This document shows, piece by piece, positions 1-8,691 of a DNA stretch of 64,000 bases. Every line of letters begins with the position of its first letter. The stretch's first letter is position 1. The stretch is from Segatella baroniae B14. Lineage in GTDB: Bacteria; Bacteroidota; Bacteroidia; Bacteroidales; Bacteroidaceae. Where the stretch lies: positions 858,001 through 922,000 of the forward strand of contig NZ_CP091800.1 in NCBI RefSeq assembly GCF_022024235.1, in the 5' to 3' direction. Below the pieces are notes generated by a model that was given only the letters and a program-made list of their open reading frames with translations, made no database searches and was not told the origin of the DNA. A program made the position numbers and the translations under genes.

Positions 1-1026
1 TATCTGCTTAGGAATCCATACCGTCTGGTTATTACCATACATCATATGAGATTCATAGAGCGTATTGGCAGAAGAACCGATGCTCTTGGTCCAAGGCATA
101 AGTGCCCAGAATGTTTGTGATGAAACGACATCCATATTATGGTTATATCGTTTCGTGCTTGTCGCGTAAGAAGCACGTCCCATCAGAGAATACGATGTCA
201 AAAGCAACAGATTGGATGGATTACCACTCTTGATATAATTATTACCGATATCCTCTGTACCAGCAAGGTTGGAATAGCTAGACATCTGTCGGAGTACAGA
301 ACCAGGATTTGAACCTACTACAACAGAAGCATACTCTTTAGCCTTCTTGAAATTCAGATAGTACAGATTGAATCGAGCAGCAAAAGCATAAGCAGCACTC
401 TTATTAAAATGATATTTTGCTGAAGTCAGATGACTGTCATCAATCATTGGCAGAGCTTTCTCAATATCTTCATTAATATTTGCATACAGCTCTTTCAGCG
501 TACCACGCTCTGGCACTGTTACACCCGCCTGCTTCGGATAGGGCAAGCCTAAGTATTTTTCGGCTTTGTCAGGATTATAAGCCATACAAAACAGATTACT
601 GAGACGGAACATGGCAAACGCTCTACAAAGAAGAGCCTCAGCACGAAGACCACGATTATAAGCGTTATCTTCCATCTTATCGAGTGCTTCTAACGCATTA
701 TTAGCAGTTGCTACAGAACGGTAAGTATCACTCCAAATTTTATACGGTACATCGTTATAAGATATCGTTTCAACATCCTGCAAACGATAGATTTGGTCGA
801 TGTAATCGTAGGTAGCATACTGTGTACCGTTATCGGTTACATTATCTGAAGAGAATTCCTCTACCAGAAGAGGAGATTTATTCGGATAAGCGGTAACCAA
901 AAGGCTTTTTACTTTTTCTACAGAGTTGACTTCTGTACGGTTATCAGGCATCTTATCGAGATAGTCACCACATGAAGTCAAGCTCAATAAGGCTGCAGCT
1001 ATATAGAAATATTTGTATTTTTTCAT
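1..1026 (-). CDS. SusD/RagB-family nutrient-binding lipoprotein (partial, C-terminus outside window)
   Basis: The minus-strand reading frame opens at the ATG at 1026 and runs off the left edge, leaving about 342 residues. It begins with a lipoprotein signal (MKKYKYFYIAAALLSLTSCG; lipobox Cys at residue 19), followed by the SusD-like opening DYLDKMPDNRTEV and helical segments such as NNALEALDKMEDNAYNRGLRAEALLCRAF, typical of the TPR-like SusD fold. SusD proteins sit on the cell surface as lids over SusC barrels and bind glycans or other nutrients. It lies 20 bp downstream of the SusC gene on the same strand, so the two are almost certainly co-transcribed. The substrate cannot be told from sequence. 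Confidence 0.93.
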   Translation of the reverse strand, partial: MKKYKYFYIAAALLSLTSCGDYLDKMPDNRTEVNSVEKVKSLLVTAYPNKSPLLVEEFSSDNVTDNGTQYATYDYIDQIYRLQDVETISYNDVPYKIWSDTYRSVATANNALEALDKMEDNAYNRGLRAEALLCRAFAMFRLSNLFCMAYNPDKAEKYLGLPYPKQAGVTVPERGTLKELYANINEDIEKALPMIDDSHLTSAKYHFNKSAAYAFAARFNLYYLNFKKAKEYASVVVGSNPGSVLRQMSSYSNLAGTEDIGNNYIKSGNPSNLLLLTSYSLMGRASYATSTKRYNHNMDVVSSQTFWALMPWTKSIGSSANTLYESHMMYGNNQTVWIPKQI

Positions 1027-1046
1027 TATTATACTCTTTTAAAAAA

Positions 1047-4000
1047 TTAGAGGCCCAAACGCAAAGTACATGTAAACTGACGTGGCATTGGAACTGCTAC
1101 ACCACCAGCATTGAAGAATTCAGGATCTTGACCGTTTAACTTCTTATCAGAATAAATCAAGAAGAGGTTAGTAGCCTGAAGTTTAATACTTGCATTCTGA
1201 ATACGTAATGCTTCTGCGAAGCTCTTAGGGAAATCGTAGCTCAGAGAGATTTCTTTCATACGGATAAAGTCGCCCTTAGCGATACGTGCTGTACTACGAT
1301 TGTAAGCATTATAGGCATATTTCAAATAGAGATCATTCTGTATCTGGCGAAGATCTGCAATAGCAGGAATGTTTGTTGTTTTTTCGTCACCAGCTTGGGT
1401 CCAACGATTCTTGAAATCCTTAGGCATTGCATCGAGATCTGAATATCTGTAGTTGAATGAATCTGCCAAGCGAACTACATTACCAAAAGAGTAAGTCATG
1501 AAGACATTTAGGTGCCAGTTCTTATAGGTGAAGTTATTACCAAATGAACCAGTGACAGTTGGGTCTGAAGGACCTTCATATATCAGATAATCAAGATTAG
1601 TAGACTGGAAGTTGATATCACTGGTAGTCAAGTTGCCATCTTCATTTATAAAGGTAGGGATACCATCGTTGTTCAAGCCTCTGAAATCAAGAGAATAGAG
1701 GGCACGGTATGGATCACCCTTACGAGTAAAACCGACACCACCTTCACCAGCAATCATGTCGATGATACGGCTATTATCATCCAGTTCGGTTACTCTCGTC
1801 TTTACATGAGAGAAAATGAAGTCTGTATTCCACTGGAATTTAGGAGTCACGATGTTTTTGCTTGAAATGGTAAGCTCCTCACCATGCGATTTCATGGCAG
1901 CAACATTAGCCAACTGGCGAATAGCACCCTTGGTACCATTCGTAGTCTGATAACCAATCAAATCGTAGTTGTTACGGGTATACCAGTCGAAGACTACATT
2001 AAGACGATTGTTTAAGAAACCAAGATCTAGACCTACGTTAAACTCGTGTTTCTTTTCGTATGTCAAATCAGGGTTTGCGATATCCTTGATTTCGAGACCA
2101 GACTCTTTATCTGAAGCAAAAGGACGCCATACATTGGTACTTCTAATAATCGCTTCGGCATTAGATACAGAAGGATCATCACCGGTAAGAGAGTATGAAG
2201 CACGCAAAGTGGCATGACTGAAGGCAGGCTCAATACGTTCAAACCACTTCTCCTCATGGAGGTTCCATGCAGCAGAAACGTTCCAAGTAGGCAACCAGCG
2301 AGCAGAAGTAGCTTTACCCAGACGGTTACTACCTTCGTAACGGGCTGTAAGGTTCAAGCTATAACGACCTTTGTAAGAGTAGTTTACATTACCAAAGAAT
2401 GCCGCTTTACGGTTGTAGAAGTTTTTAAGGTAATAGTAGATATCGTTCTGCTCAGAAGCCTGCTTGAAGTAATAATAGCTGTAAGCACCGAGATAACCCA
2501 TGTCGTACTGCATACCTACACCATTGAAATAGCTACGGTTGCGCTCGATATTATTCACCTCCATACCGCCATAGAAGTTGAAGATATGATCTTCATTCCA
2601 TACATCATTATAGTTGACAGAGGCACGGAAATCATAACCATTCATTTTATATTTGGTTTCACGATAGAAACCACCTTCAGGGAGTACTGAGAATTTCTGT
2701 GTATTTACCTGATCAGGATCTTGATATAACCAAGGGTTAGAATCTATCATGGTAGCATCATCCATAGCGCGGAAAGACTGAGCCATGTTAGAATACTCTG
2801 TGATGGTATTCGCTTGTGTGGTAGTAGAGTACTTATAGGCTCCCATCAGTGACAATTCTACCTTAGAGATAGGCTTATATTTTAACTCTGCCTGGAATCT
2901 AAGATCTACGATGTCATAATCCATATAGTTGTTAGCCAACTCATGATGGATGTTAAACGGAGCATAGTTACGCACGTAAAAAGCATTATGATCAAGAGTA
3001 CGAGAAGAGTTAATCGCATAAGAGTAAGGGTTGATATCGAAATCACGACTAACTTTACCAGTTACAGCATCTACACTCTGAGAGGTTGTACCCGGAGCCT
3101 TCTGCATACGATAAGAAGTATTGGCACGAAGACCTAAAGACAGTTTAGAGCTAAGTTTATAGTCAGCATTGATAGCTGCAGTAAAACGCTGCATCTTGCT
3201 GGCTTCTGTCCATCCTGGGTCTGTCAAATAAGAGAAAGAGGTATAATATTGTGCCTTATCCGTACCTGTAGACATGCTGATAGAGTGATTCTGCATGATA
3301 GCAGAACTGAAGAGCTCATCAAACCAGTTAGTATTGCGGAATTCTGCAGCCTGCAAATAAGCAGCACGGGCTTCAGGAGTATTCGCAAGTCCGAAAGTGC
3401 CGGTAGAAGCATTATAAGTACTCATCAACTGATACATCTTACCATAGACACCGCTCGATTCAGCACGTAAGGTTCTACTGTAAGATAGCAATCCAGCACT
3501 TTCCATTTCTTTGTAAACACCCATTTGCTCCTGAGAGTCCATGATGTTAAACTGGCTGTAGCTTGGACGAAGACGCATGGTAAACTCACCAGTATAGTTA
3601 ATACGGGTACTACCCTGGCGACCCTTCTTGGTTGTGATAACGATGACACCAGCCATCGCACGCGCACCATAAATAGAAGTAGCACTACCATCCTTCAATA
3701 TCTGAAAGCTCTCGATATCATCTGCATTCAAACCTGCAACCGCAGATGACAAAACGGTAGAAGCATCACCCGAAGAAAGCTGATCAGCATTGACCTCAGT
3801 AACATCTTCCATAATGACACCATCAACCACCCACAACGGTTTACTACTACCATATATAGAAGTAGCACCACGAACACGAATTTTAGGAGCAGCACCAAAG
3901 GTACCAGAAACATTCTGAACACTTACACCAGCAGCACGACCTTCGAGCGAACGGCTGATATCAGCCACACCATCAATTTTGGCTTTAGCAGCATCCACCT

Positions 4001-4361
4001 TGGTAGAAGCACCAGAGAAAAGTCGCTTGTCGATTTTGTGCATACCAGTTACCACCACTTCACCAAGTGTTTTGTCGTCAGCAACAAGGCTAATCTTCAT
4101 ACCTTCCTTGGGAGAAACCGTAATGGTTTTCATGCCAAGATAACTGACAATCAACTTTTTACCCGAAGGTACACTGAGGGTGAAATTACCATCAATGTCG
4201 GTAACAGCACCAGTCTTCGTACCTTGCACGATGATAGAAGCACCGATAATCGGTTCTCCATCTGAAGCTGAGACAACGGTACCTGTAACTTTGTTTTGGG
4301 CAAGAACGGTTCCTACGAAAAGGAACAGACTTGCGAAAAACATTGCTAGTCTTTTTTCCAT
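1047..4361 (-). CDS. SusC/RagA-family TonB-linked outer-membrane transporter
   Basis: The predicted product is about 1104 residues, normal for SusC. I place the start at 4361 (MEKRLAMFFASLFLFVGTVLAQ), which gives a clean signal peptide; an in-frame ATG at 4376 would add five residues. Residues about 25-105 form a carboxypeptidase-regulatory-like domain (VTGTVVSASDGEPIIGASI). A TonB plug follows (GEVVVTG, then LEGRAAGVSV and YGARAMAGVIVITTKKGR), then a long beta-barrel with a typical terminal strand (PRQFTCTLRLGL). It imports a SusD-captured nutrient using TonB energy. The leader is long, about 200 nt, downstream of the promoter at 4575-4606. No sugar-specific enzyme lies nearby within the window, so the substrate stays unknown. 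Confidence 0.95.
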   Translation of the reverse strand: MEKRLAMFFASLFLFVGTVLAQNKVTGTVVSASDGEPIIGASIIVQGTKTGAVTDIDGNFTLSVPSGKKLIVSYLGMKTITVSPKEGMKISLVADDKTLGEVVVTGMHKIDKRLFSGASTKVDAAKAKIDGVADISRSLEGRAAGVSVQNVSGTFGAAPKIRVRGATSIYGSSKPLWVVDGVIMEDVTEVNADQLSSGDASTVLSSAVAGLNADDIESFQILKDGSATSIYGARAMAGVIVITTKKGRQGSTRINYTGEFTMRLRPSYSQFNIMDSQEQMGVYKEMESAGLLSYSRTLRAESSGVYGKMYQLMSTYNASTGTFGLANTPEARAAYLQAAEFRNTNWFDELFSSAIMQNHSISMSTGTDKAQYYTSFSYLTDPGWTEASKMQRFTAAINADYKLSSKLSLGLRANTSYRMQKAPGTTSQSVDAVTGKVSRDFDINPYSYAINSSRTLDHNAFYVRNYAPFNIHHELANNYMDYDIVDLRFQAELKYKPISKVELSLMGAYKYSTTTQANTITEYSNMAQSFRAMDDATMIDSNPWLYQDPDQVNTQKFSVLPEGGFYRETKYKMNGYDFRASVNYNDVWNEDHIFNFYGGMEVNNIERNRSYFNGVGMQYDMGYLGAYSYYYFKQASEQNDIYYYLKNFYNRKAAFFGNVNYSYKGRYSLNLTARYEGSNRLGKATSARWLPTWNVSAAWNLHEEKWFERIEPAFSHATLRASYSLTGDDPSVSNAEAIIRSTNVWRPFASDKESGLEIKDIANPDLTYEKKHEFNVGLDLGFLNNRLNVVFDWYTRNNYDLIGYQTTNGTKGAIRQLANVAAMKSHGEELTISSKNIVTPKFQWNTDFIFSHVKTRVTELDDNSRIIDMIAGEGGVGFTRKGDPYRALYSLDFRGLNNDGIPTFINEDGNLTTSDINFQSTNLDYLIYEGPSDPTVTGSFGNNFTYKNWHLNVFMTYSFGNVVRLADSFNYRYSDLDAMPKDFKNRWTQAGDEKTTNIPAIADLRQIQNDLYLKYAYNAYNRSTARIAKGDFIRMKEISLSYDFPKSFAEALRIQNASIKLQATNLFLIYSDKKLNGQDPEFFNAGGVAVPMPRQFTCTLRLGL

Positions 4362-4574
4362 AAAAATCTCTCTCATAAAAATTAAAAATTAAACAATACT
4401 TCTTGAGACGATGGTGTAAGTATCACTGAAAATGCAATTAATTTCATCCTATTTACTAGTGATTTTTCACGTTTGGTCTTTCCGAAGGTTACTTATATAT
4501 TCACATTAATAGTTGACATCTACTTTCAGTCTATTATTATATAGTGGTATATGATTCTATATTGAAAACGTATG

Positions 4575-4606
4575 CAAAGATAGAGTATACTACTTGCATA
4601 GCCAAA
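4575..4606 (-). promoter_or_regulatory. Bacteroidetes-type promoter for the SusC/SusD pair
   Basis: On the minus strand the -33 motif TTTG (4606-4603) and the -7 motif TATCTTTG (4582-4575) are separated by 20 nt, which fits the Bacteroidetes consensus. The predicted RNA start near 4568 leaves about 205 nt of untranslated leader before the SusC start. That is long enough for post-transcriptional control, which is common for SusC genes. The rest of 4377-4829 is AT-rich and shows no gene. Confidence 0.75.
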
Positions 4607-4834
4607 CATTTGTATAGAAAACATCAAATGCTTTACATTTTTTAACGCTAATTCTGTTGAATATACCGTACATTTGGTATACAACTTGCTTTTTTGTTAT
4701 CAAATAGTTAGCATTTATCGATTATTTGTTTCATACTGAAGATTTGCGTATTAATATTGATAGTATATTCATAAAATATTATAAATTCTTACTAGATATT
4801 TAGCAATTATTTAAGGGAAATAAGAAAAAATGAG

Positions 4835-4842
4835 TAACTTTG
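4835..4842 (+). promoter_or_regulatory. -7 box TAACTTTG of the MATE gene, 8 nt before the chosen start
   Basis: TAACTTTG lies inside the longest open frame, which begins at 4830. A promoter element inside the coding region argues that the upstream ATG is not used. It places the RNA start within a few bases of the ATG at 4851, so the transcript should be leaderless or nearly so. Confidence 0.6.
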
Positions 4843-4850
4843 CAATAAAT

Positions 4851-6200
4851 ATGAAAAATTTCAGCAAAAATAATTATTATAGAGATTTAATTAAGTTAGG
4901 TATTCCTATTATTATCGGCCAGTTGGGTACTATTGTTTTGGGGTTTGCAGATACCTTGATGATTGGTCATCATGGTACAGAAGACTTGGCTGCAGCAGGA
5001 CTCGTGAACAACGTATTCAACCTAGTACTTTTGTTTTATCTCGGCTTTTCGTATGGTCTTATTCCATTAGTGGGCAACTTATATGGAAGAGGCAAACATC
5101 AAGAAATCGGTCAGAAAGTAAAGAATAGTTTATTGGCTAATTTCTTGATCGGCCTATTGCTAATGTTGGTGATGACGATTGTTTATTTTAATCTAGAGAA
5201 CATGGGGCAACCGAAAGAACTTTTATCACTGATACGTCCGTATTTTATCGTTAATGTGATAAGCCTTCCTTTTATCGGCCTTTTTAATGGTCTCAAACAA
5301 TTCTTTGATGGTATCACCCATGCTAAGGTATCTATGTGGGTTATGATTATCGCCAACCTGCTAAACATCCTATTTAACGGTTTACTCATCTATGGATATG
5401 CTGGTTTTCCCGAACTAGGACTGCTTGGTGCCGGTATAGCCACACTTGGGTCGCGCGTGTTTATGGGCATAGCACTACTATGCATTCTACTTGGAAGTCG
5501 TAAATTTGCCATATACAAACAAGGCCTGATGCAAGGTATCATTAATCGTAAAGATATGAAAGATCTGAACGCACTGGGATGGCCTATAGCATTGCAGTTG
5601 GGTATGGAGACAGCAGCCTTTGCGCTGAGTTGTATTATGGTAGGATGGATAGGCACCACAGCTCTTGCCGCTCATCAAATAATGGTTACCATCGGACAGT
5701 TGTTCTGTCTGATTCTTTCGGGTGTTGCCACAGCTGCATCTATCCGTATCAGTGTATTTTATGGACAGAATAATTATTCGGCAGTTATCGAGAATGCCAA
5801 GGATTGTTTTCGGTTAGAACTGATTATCGCAACGATTATTGCGATACCGGTTATTATATTCCGTAATCAAATAGGCGGTTGCTTTACCAATAATACAGAG
5901 GTTCAGCATATGGTGTCAATAGTTATCTTCACCTTGATAGCCTATCAGTTTGGCGACGGTTTACAGTATACCTATGCAAATGCACTTCGAGGTATTGCTT
6001 GTGTGCGTCCGATGGTACTTTATGCCTTCATCGCATATTTTGTAATTAGTTTACCTTTGGGATATTTATTAGGTATTCATCTGAAGTTTGACTTAGTAGG
6101 TATTTGGACAGCCTTCCCTATTTCACTTTCAGTTGCTGGCATACAGTATTATCTTCGATTTAAGAAGGAAATGAATTTGAAGATGGCTCAGGGGTATTAA
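4851..6200 (+). CDS. MATE-family multidrug/metabolite efflux transporter
   Basis: With the start at 4851 (MKNFSKNNYYRDLIKLGIP) the protein has 449 residues. It has about twelve hydrophobic segments in two six-helix halves, the usual MATE size and pattern. The family signature is visible near the N-terminus (PIIIGQLGTIVLGFADTLMIGHHGTEDLAAAGL), and the second half repeats it (ALQLGMETAAFALSCIMVGWIGTTALAAHQI). MATE proteins export cationic or polyaromatic compounds in exchange for Na+ or H+ across the inner membrane. The longer frame from 4830 contains the -7 box and is rejected as the start. It is a single-gene unit divergent from susC. Confidence 0.93.
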   Translation: MKNFSKNNYYRDLIKLGIPIIIGQLGTIVLGFADTLMIGHHGTEDLAAAGLVNNVFNLVLLFYLGFSYGLIPLVGNLYGRGKHQEIGQKVKNSLLANFLIGLLLMLVMTIVYFNLENMGQPKELLSLIRPYFIVNVISLPFIGLFNGLKQFFDGITHAKVSMWVMIIANLLNILFNGLLIYGYAGFPELGLLGAGIATLGSRVFMGIALLCILLGSRKFAIYKQGLMQGIINRKDMKDLNALGWPIALQLGMETAAFALSCIMVGWIGTTALAAHQIMVTIGQLFCLILSGVATAASIRISVFYGQNNYSAVIENAKDCFRLELIIATIIAIPVIIFRNQIGGCFTNNTEVQHMVSIVIFTLIAYQFGDGLQYTYANALRGIACVRPMVLYAFIAYFVISLPLGYLLGIHLKFDLVGIWTAFPISLSVAGIQYYLRFKKEMNLKMAQGY

Positions 6201-6320
6201 AAAAGATTAACACGATAGAGACGTCTGCGTTTACAGAAAACATTGCAAAAGTAATCCCTCGTTGATTTTCGGTACATCATACTCTCGGCCGTGGGTATCA
6301 TACAGTAAAAGGTTCATTGT

Positions 6321-6328
6321 AATCTAGA
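6321..6328 (+). repeat. Left 8-bp target-site duplication AATCTAGA
   Basis: AATCTAGA directly abuts the IS66-type terminus at 6329. The same octamer directly follows the opposite IS66 terminus at 10443-10450. IS66-family insertions make 8-bp target duplications, so the pair marks the outer ends of one inserted unit of 4114 bp. Confidence 0.85.
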
Positions 6329-6446
6329 GTAACAACTCAGCACCCCTACAGCATGAGTAGTTGCCTTACTGTTGTACTACAGCAAGTATTGCTTTGAACT
6401 TGGAGTTTCCGTTCTTCATGGCATTCTCTGCGATGGAGTGTAGCAT
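6329..6446 (-). pseudogene. Terminal fragment of an IS66-family element (transposase C-terminus)
   Basis: The 17-bp end GTAACAACTCAGCACCC (6329-6345) differs at one base from the ends of the complete IS at 8692-10442. Internal to it, the minus strand encodes the last residues of an IS66 transposase (HSIAENAMKNGNSKFKAIL, then AVVQQ), almost identical to the end of the complete copy. Similarity stops near 6446. Upstream of that the frame (as far as 6554) no longer resembles the transposase. It is therefore a truncated copy in the same orientation as the complete one and forms the left boundary of the composite unit. Confidence 0.85.
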
Positions 6447-6633
6447 GTACCAGCAATCCAGTAAATTCTCATCTGTATCTCGAAGTCTCGTTCTCGGCAT
6501 AATAGGAACCATATGGGGTTCTGACTTATGTCGATGGGAATCTATGTATTCCAAATAGGTGGTTATTGAGCAGCCTTATAACGGGACTTGTTTTTTTTTG
6601 CTTACAGATGTCATTCACTACTTTTGGGATTCC

Positions 6634-6825
6634 ATGAGTTATTATGTTGAATCCTACAAACTTGACTCTTACAAGACCATACGAGACATTGATAGGAAAC
6701 ATGAACCCAAAATGGACGAAATCAACAAAAGGAGTCATTGGTTTATTGTGGCAAAATTTTGCATTCTAATGATAGCCTCCATATTATTCGGCATTGGTTT
6801 ATCACTAAAAATAGCACTCGTTTAA
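6634..6825 (+). CDS. Small predicted membrane protein, unknown function
   Basis: A -7 box TACTTTTG (6619-6626) lies 8 nt before the ATG at 6634, so I choose this start over the longer frame at 6559. The 63-residue product is a charged N-terminal helix (KTIRDIDRKHEPKMDEINKRSH) followed by one or two hydrophobic stretches near residues 37-62 (FIVAKFCILMIASILFGIGL). It is cargo of the IS66-bounded unit and convergent with the nuclease gene. I do not recognise a family; a small toxin or membrane effector is possible but unsupported. Confidence 0.55.
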   Translation: MSYYVESYKLDSYKTIRDIDRKHEPKMDEINKRSHWFIVAKFCILMIASILFGIGLSLKIALV

Positions 6826-6922
6826 CTAAAACTATAATACTTGCCTTTATGATTGACTCATAATGGCAAGTATTTCACATATAATTCAATAAATAAATTA
6901 TTGAACACCAGTATCTCCCAAG

Positions 6923-8041
6923 TTACGTTTTATGCCAGACATCAACTTTGTTATTCTGCGAGAATTTAATAAAGTCATTGAGGTCTTTATTATAAAAGTC
7001 CTCTTCCACTTTATATTTACCACATGATATAGCCTGTGATGCCTCACAGGGTTCATCAGGTTTCAGGTCACAAGTAAGTTTTTCCTCGTCATAATCATAA
7101 TGATGATGACTGCACAGATAGCAGTTCCTCACATCACAGCCTTTGCTTCTTGCTAATGCCAGTCCCCAGTTGTAAAAACGTCCGAAGGAAAATGTTTCTG
7201 AACTTACTTGAATTTCTGGGAACATACCCATATTATAATTATTGTTCTTGATTGTAACTTCCAATAAAGCACACCTTCTTCTGTTCCTAAAAGTCTTACA
7301 ATCGCACGCAGACCTTGCAAAAGCTTTGCCTGAACTGTAATAGATAAATTTTGAGAGAGAATATCGGGCTGGCATGGTTTCATCAACCTTTTCTTTAGGG
7401 CAAAAACCATAAAATCTCACAGTGTCACTCTCATGAATGTCATTGGTGACAATATTTTCCACATCTTCTTCAGAATGAACTTCAAATTCGATGATTCGTT
7501 TATGGGACTCCTTCTTTTTTTGAGTACATTCATGTGTAACTTTAATCTCAATTAGAATATCATTCTTTGAATTGTCGGGATTACTCCATAACAGATCTGC
7601 CCTGAATCTATCATCATCTACATGAACAGTTTTTTCAATTCTGCATAGATTGAGAAATTTCTTCAAGTCAACAGATTTTTCGACAAGTTTAGAACACTCA
7701 TCACCACTTTCCTTCCAAATGCAATCTGTGGCATACTTACATGCCATCGACTGCTGAAAATGGAGTATGATGCTATCGGACTCTTCAAACCACTGTTTGA
7801 GTCTCAACTTTGCAAAGGCATGGAGATAGGATTCATAAGAACATTCCTTATTAACATAGTTTTCATACCTACAGTCATGTGCAAAGTGCCAGGCACGGAT
7901 ATTTCCGCAACGTTTGAGCATTCTGCATCCACAATGAGGACAGAAACAATCCTCCTTACTTTCATGAGCTTCGTTGATATGTACCAATACACCGCTCTTG
8001 GAAACAGCGTAATGCTGCTCCATTCTATTCTCATATTCCAT
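6923..8041 (-). CDS. CoiA-like protein with zinc finger and PD-(D/E)xK-type nuclease motif
   Basis: The protein has 372 residues. The N-terminus has a CoiA-like zinc-binding segment: Cys32, Cys34, Cys37 and Cys39 followed by IRAWHFAH (His52, His55). CoiA proteins share this pattern of a Cys-pair knuckle followed by HFAH. A central nuclease-like core follows around residues 140-170: FRADLLW, then ILIEIKVTH, giving the D...ExK arrangement of restriction-type nucleases. The C-terminal half has further Cys/His clusters (CDCKTF, CYLCSHHH). It starts 12 nt downstream of the XRE regulator gene and is probably co-transcribed with it. CoiA acts in competence, but relatives occur in defence and mobile contexts. 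Here, with its own regulator inside a transposon-like unit, a role in DNA attack or restriction is a reasonable inference. Confidence 0.7.
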   Translation of the reverse strand: MEYENRMEQHYAVSKSGVLVHINEAHESKEDCFCPHCGCRMLKRCGNIRAWHFAHDCRYENYVNKECSYESYLHAFAKLRLKQWFEESDSIILHFQQSMACKYATDCIWKESGDECSKLVEKSVDLKKFLNLCRIEKTVHVDDDRFRADLLWSNPDNSKNDILIEIKVTHECTQKKKESHKRIIEFEVHSEEDVENIVTNDIHESDTVRFYGFCPKEKVDETMPARYSLSKFIYYSSGKAFARSACDCKTFRNRRRCALLEVTIKNNNYNMGMFPEIQVSSETFSFGRFYNWGLALARSKGCDVRNCYLCSHHHYDYDEEKLTCDLKPDEPCEASQAISCGKYKVEEDFYNKDLNDFIKFSQNNKVDVWHKT

Positions 8042-8053
8042 AGAAATTTGTGT

Positions 8054-8539
8054 TTACTGATCAATATCAACAAAATCCACTTTCTTTCCTAAGGCAGTGG
8101 CAATCTTCGCAAGAATGTCAAGTCCAACGGAGTAGCGACCATTCTCAATACGACTGAGATTGGCTGCATCAATGCCTACAAGACGTGCTAGGTCTCGTGC
8201 TTCTATACCACGCTCTTCACGTATTTCCTTAATACGATTGCCAATTCTGGCCCTGTCCTCGTACCTAGTACCACTACTAATTCCGAGAATACCACCACCA
8301 ATACCAAAACGTAGGGACTCACGCCAGATGTTATTAATCATCTGCTCTTTGTTATCGGAGAAATTCTTGTCAAACAAAGTTTCAAGCCAGAAAAGTTCCT
8401 GTTTCCTGGTTTCCTCGTTAATATAACTGCCGATTTGACAAAGGACTGTAAACACTTCTCCATCTGGAGCAGTGACTTCAACCTCTTTTCTGTTAATAAT
8501 CTGGGCTGAAGATTGATTCTTAAACTTTGATATATCCAT
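8054..8539 (-). CDS. XRE-family transcriptional regulator with unusual N-terminal domain
   Basis: The product has 161 residues. A classical XRE helix-turn-helix occupies residues about 100-158 (RIGNRIKEIREERGIEARDL, ARLVGIDAANLSRIENGRYS). The first hundred residues (VEVTAPDGEVFTVLCQIGSYI and a following helical part) do not match a domain I know, and may be a sensor or dimer module. It is the first gene of a two-gene unit with the CoiA-like nuclease. A perfect 14-bp inverted repeat centred on the -33 box of its own promoter (8607-8642) points to autorepression. Confidence 0.85.
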   Translation of the reverse strand: MDISKFKNQSSAQIINRKEVEVTAPDGEVFTVLCQIGSYINEETRKQELFWLETLFDKNFSDNKEQMINNIWRESLRFGIGGGILGISSGTRYEDRARIGNRIKEIREERGIEARDLARLVGIDAANLSRIENGRYSVGLDILAKIATALGKKVDFVDIDQ

Positions 8540-8593
8540 ATTTTTAAATCGTTTTTATAGTGGTGTACCCCACTTCTAAAATGAATACCGCTG

Positions 8594-8642
8594 CAAAGGT
8601 AAGAGAAAATTTATAATTGGCAAATTTACCAATTATAAATTT
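8594..8642 (-). promoter_or_regulatory. Promoter with perfect palindromic operator for the XRE/nuclease pair
   Basis: On the minus strand TTTG (8624-8621) and TACCTTTG (8601-8594) are 19 nt apart, an ideal Bacteroidetes promoter. The -33 motif lies in the 8-nt spacer of a perfect inverted repeat: AAATTTATAATTGG (8607-8620) and its complement CCAATTATAAATTT (8629-8642). A dimeric regulator bound there would cover the -33 box. Predicted leader is about 48 nt. Confidence 0.85.
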
Positions 8643-8691
8643 ACATATAAAACAATTGTTTTATGTTTTTTTAATACTATAGGACAAATTT

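Noticed and set aside
2214..2690. 158-codon open frame on the + strand inside the susC gene
   Set aside because: It is the antisense shadow of the SusC barrel; its Ile/Thr/Val-rich product has no start signal or promoter and the minus-strand gene is unmistakable.
4830..4850. Upstream ATG of the MATE gene
   Set aside because: The -7 promoter box lies between this ATG and 4851, so it is probably not transcribed.
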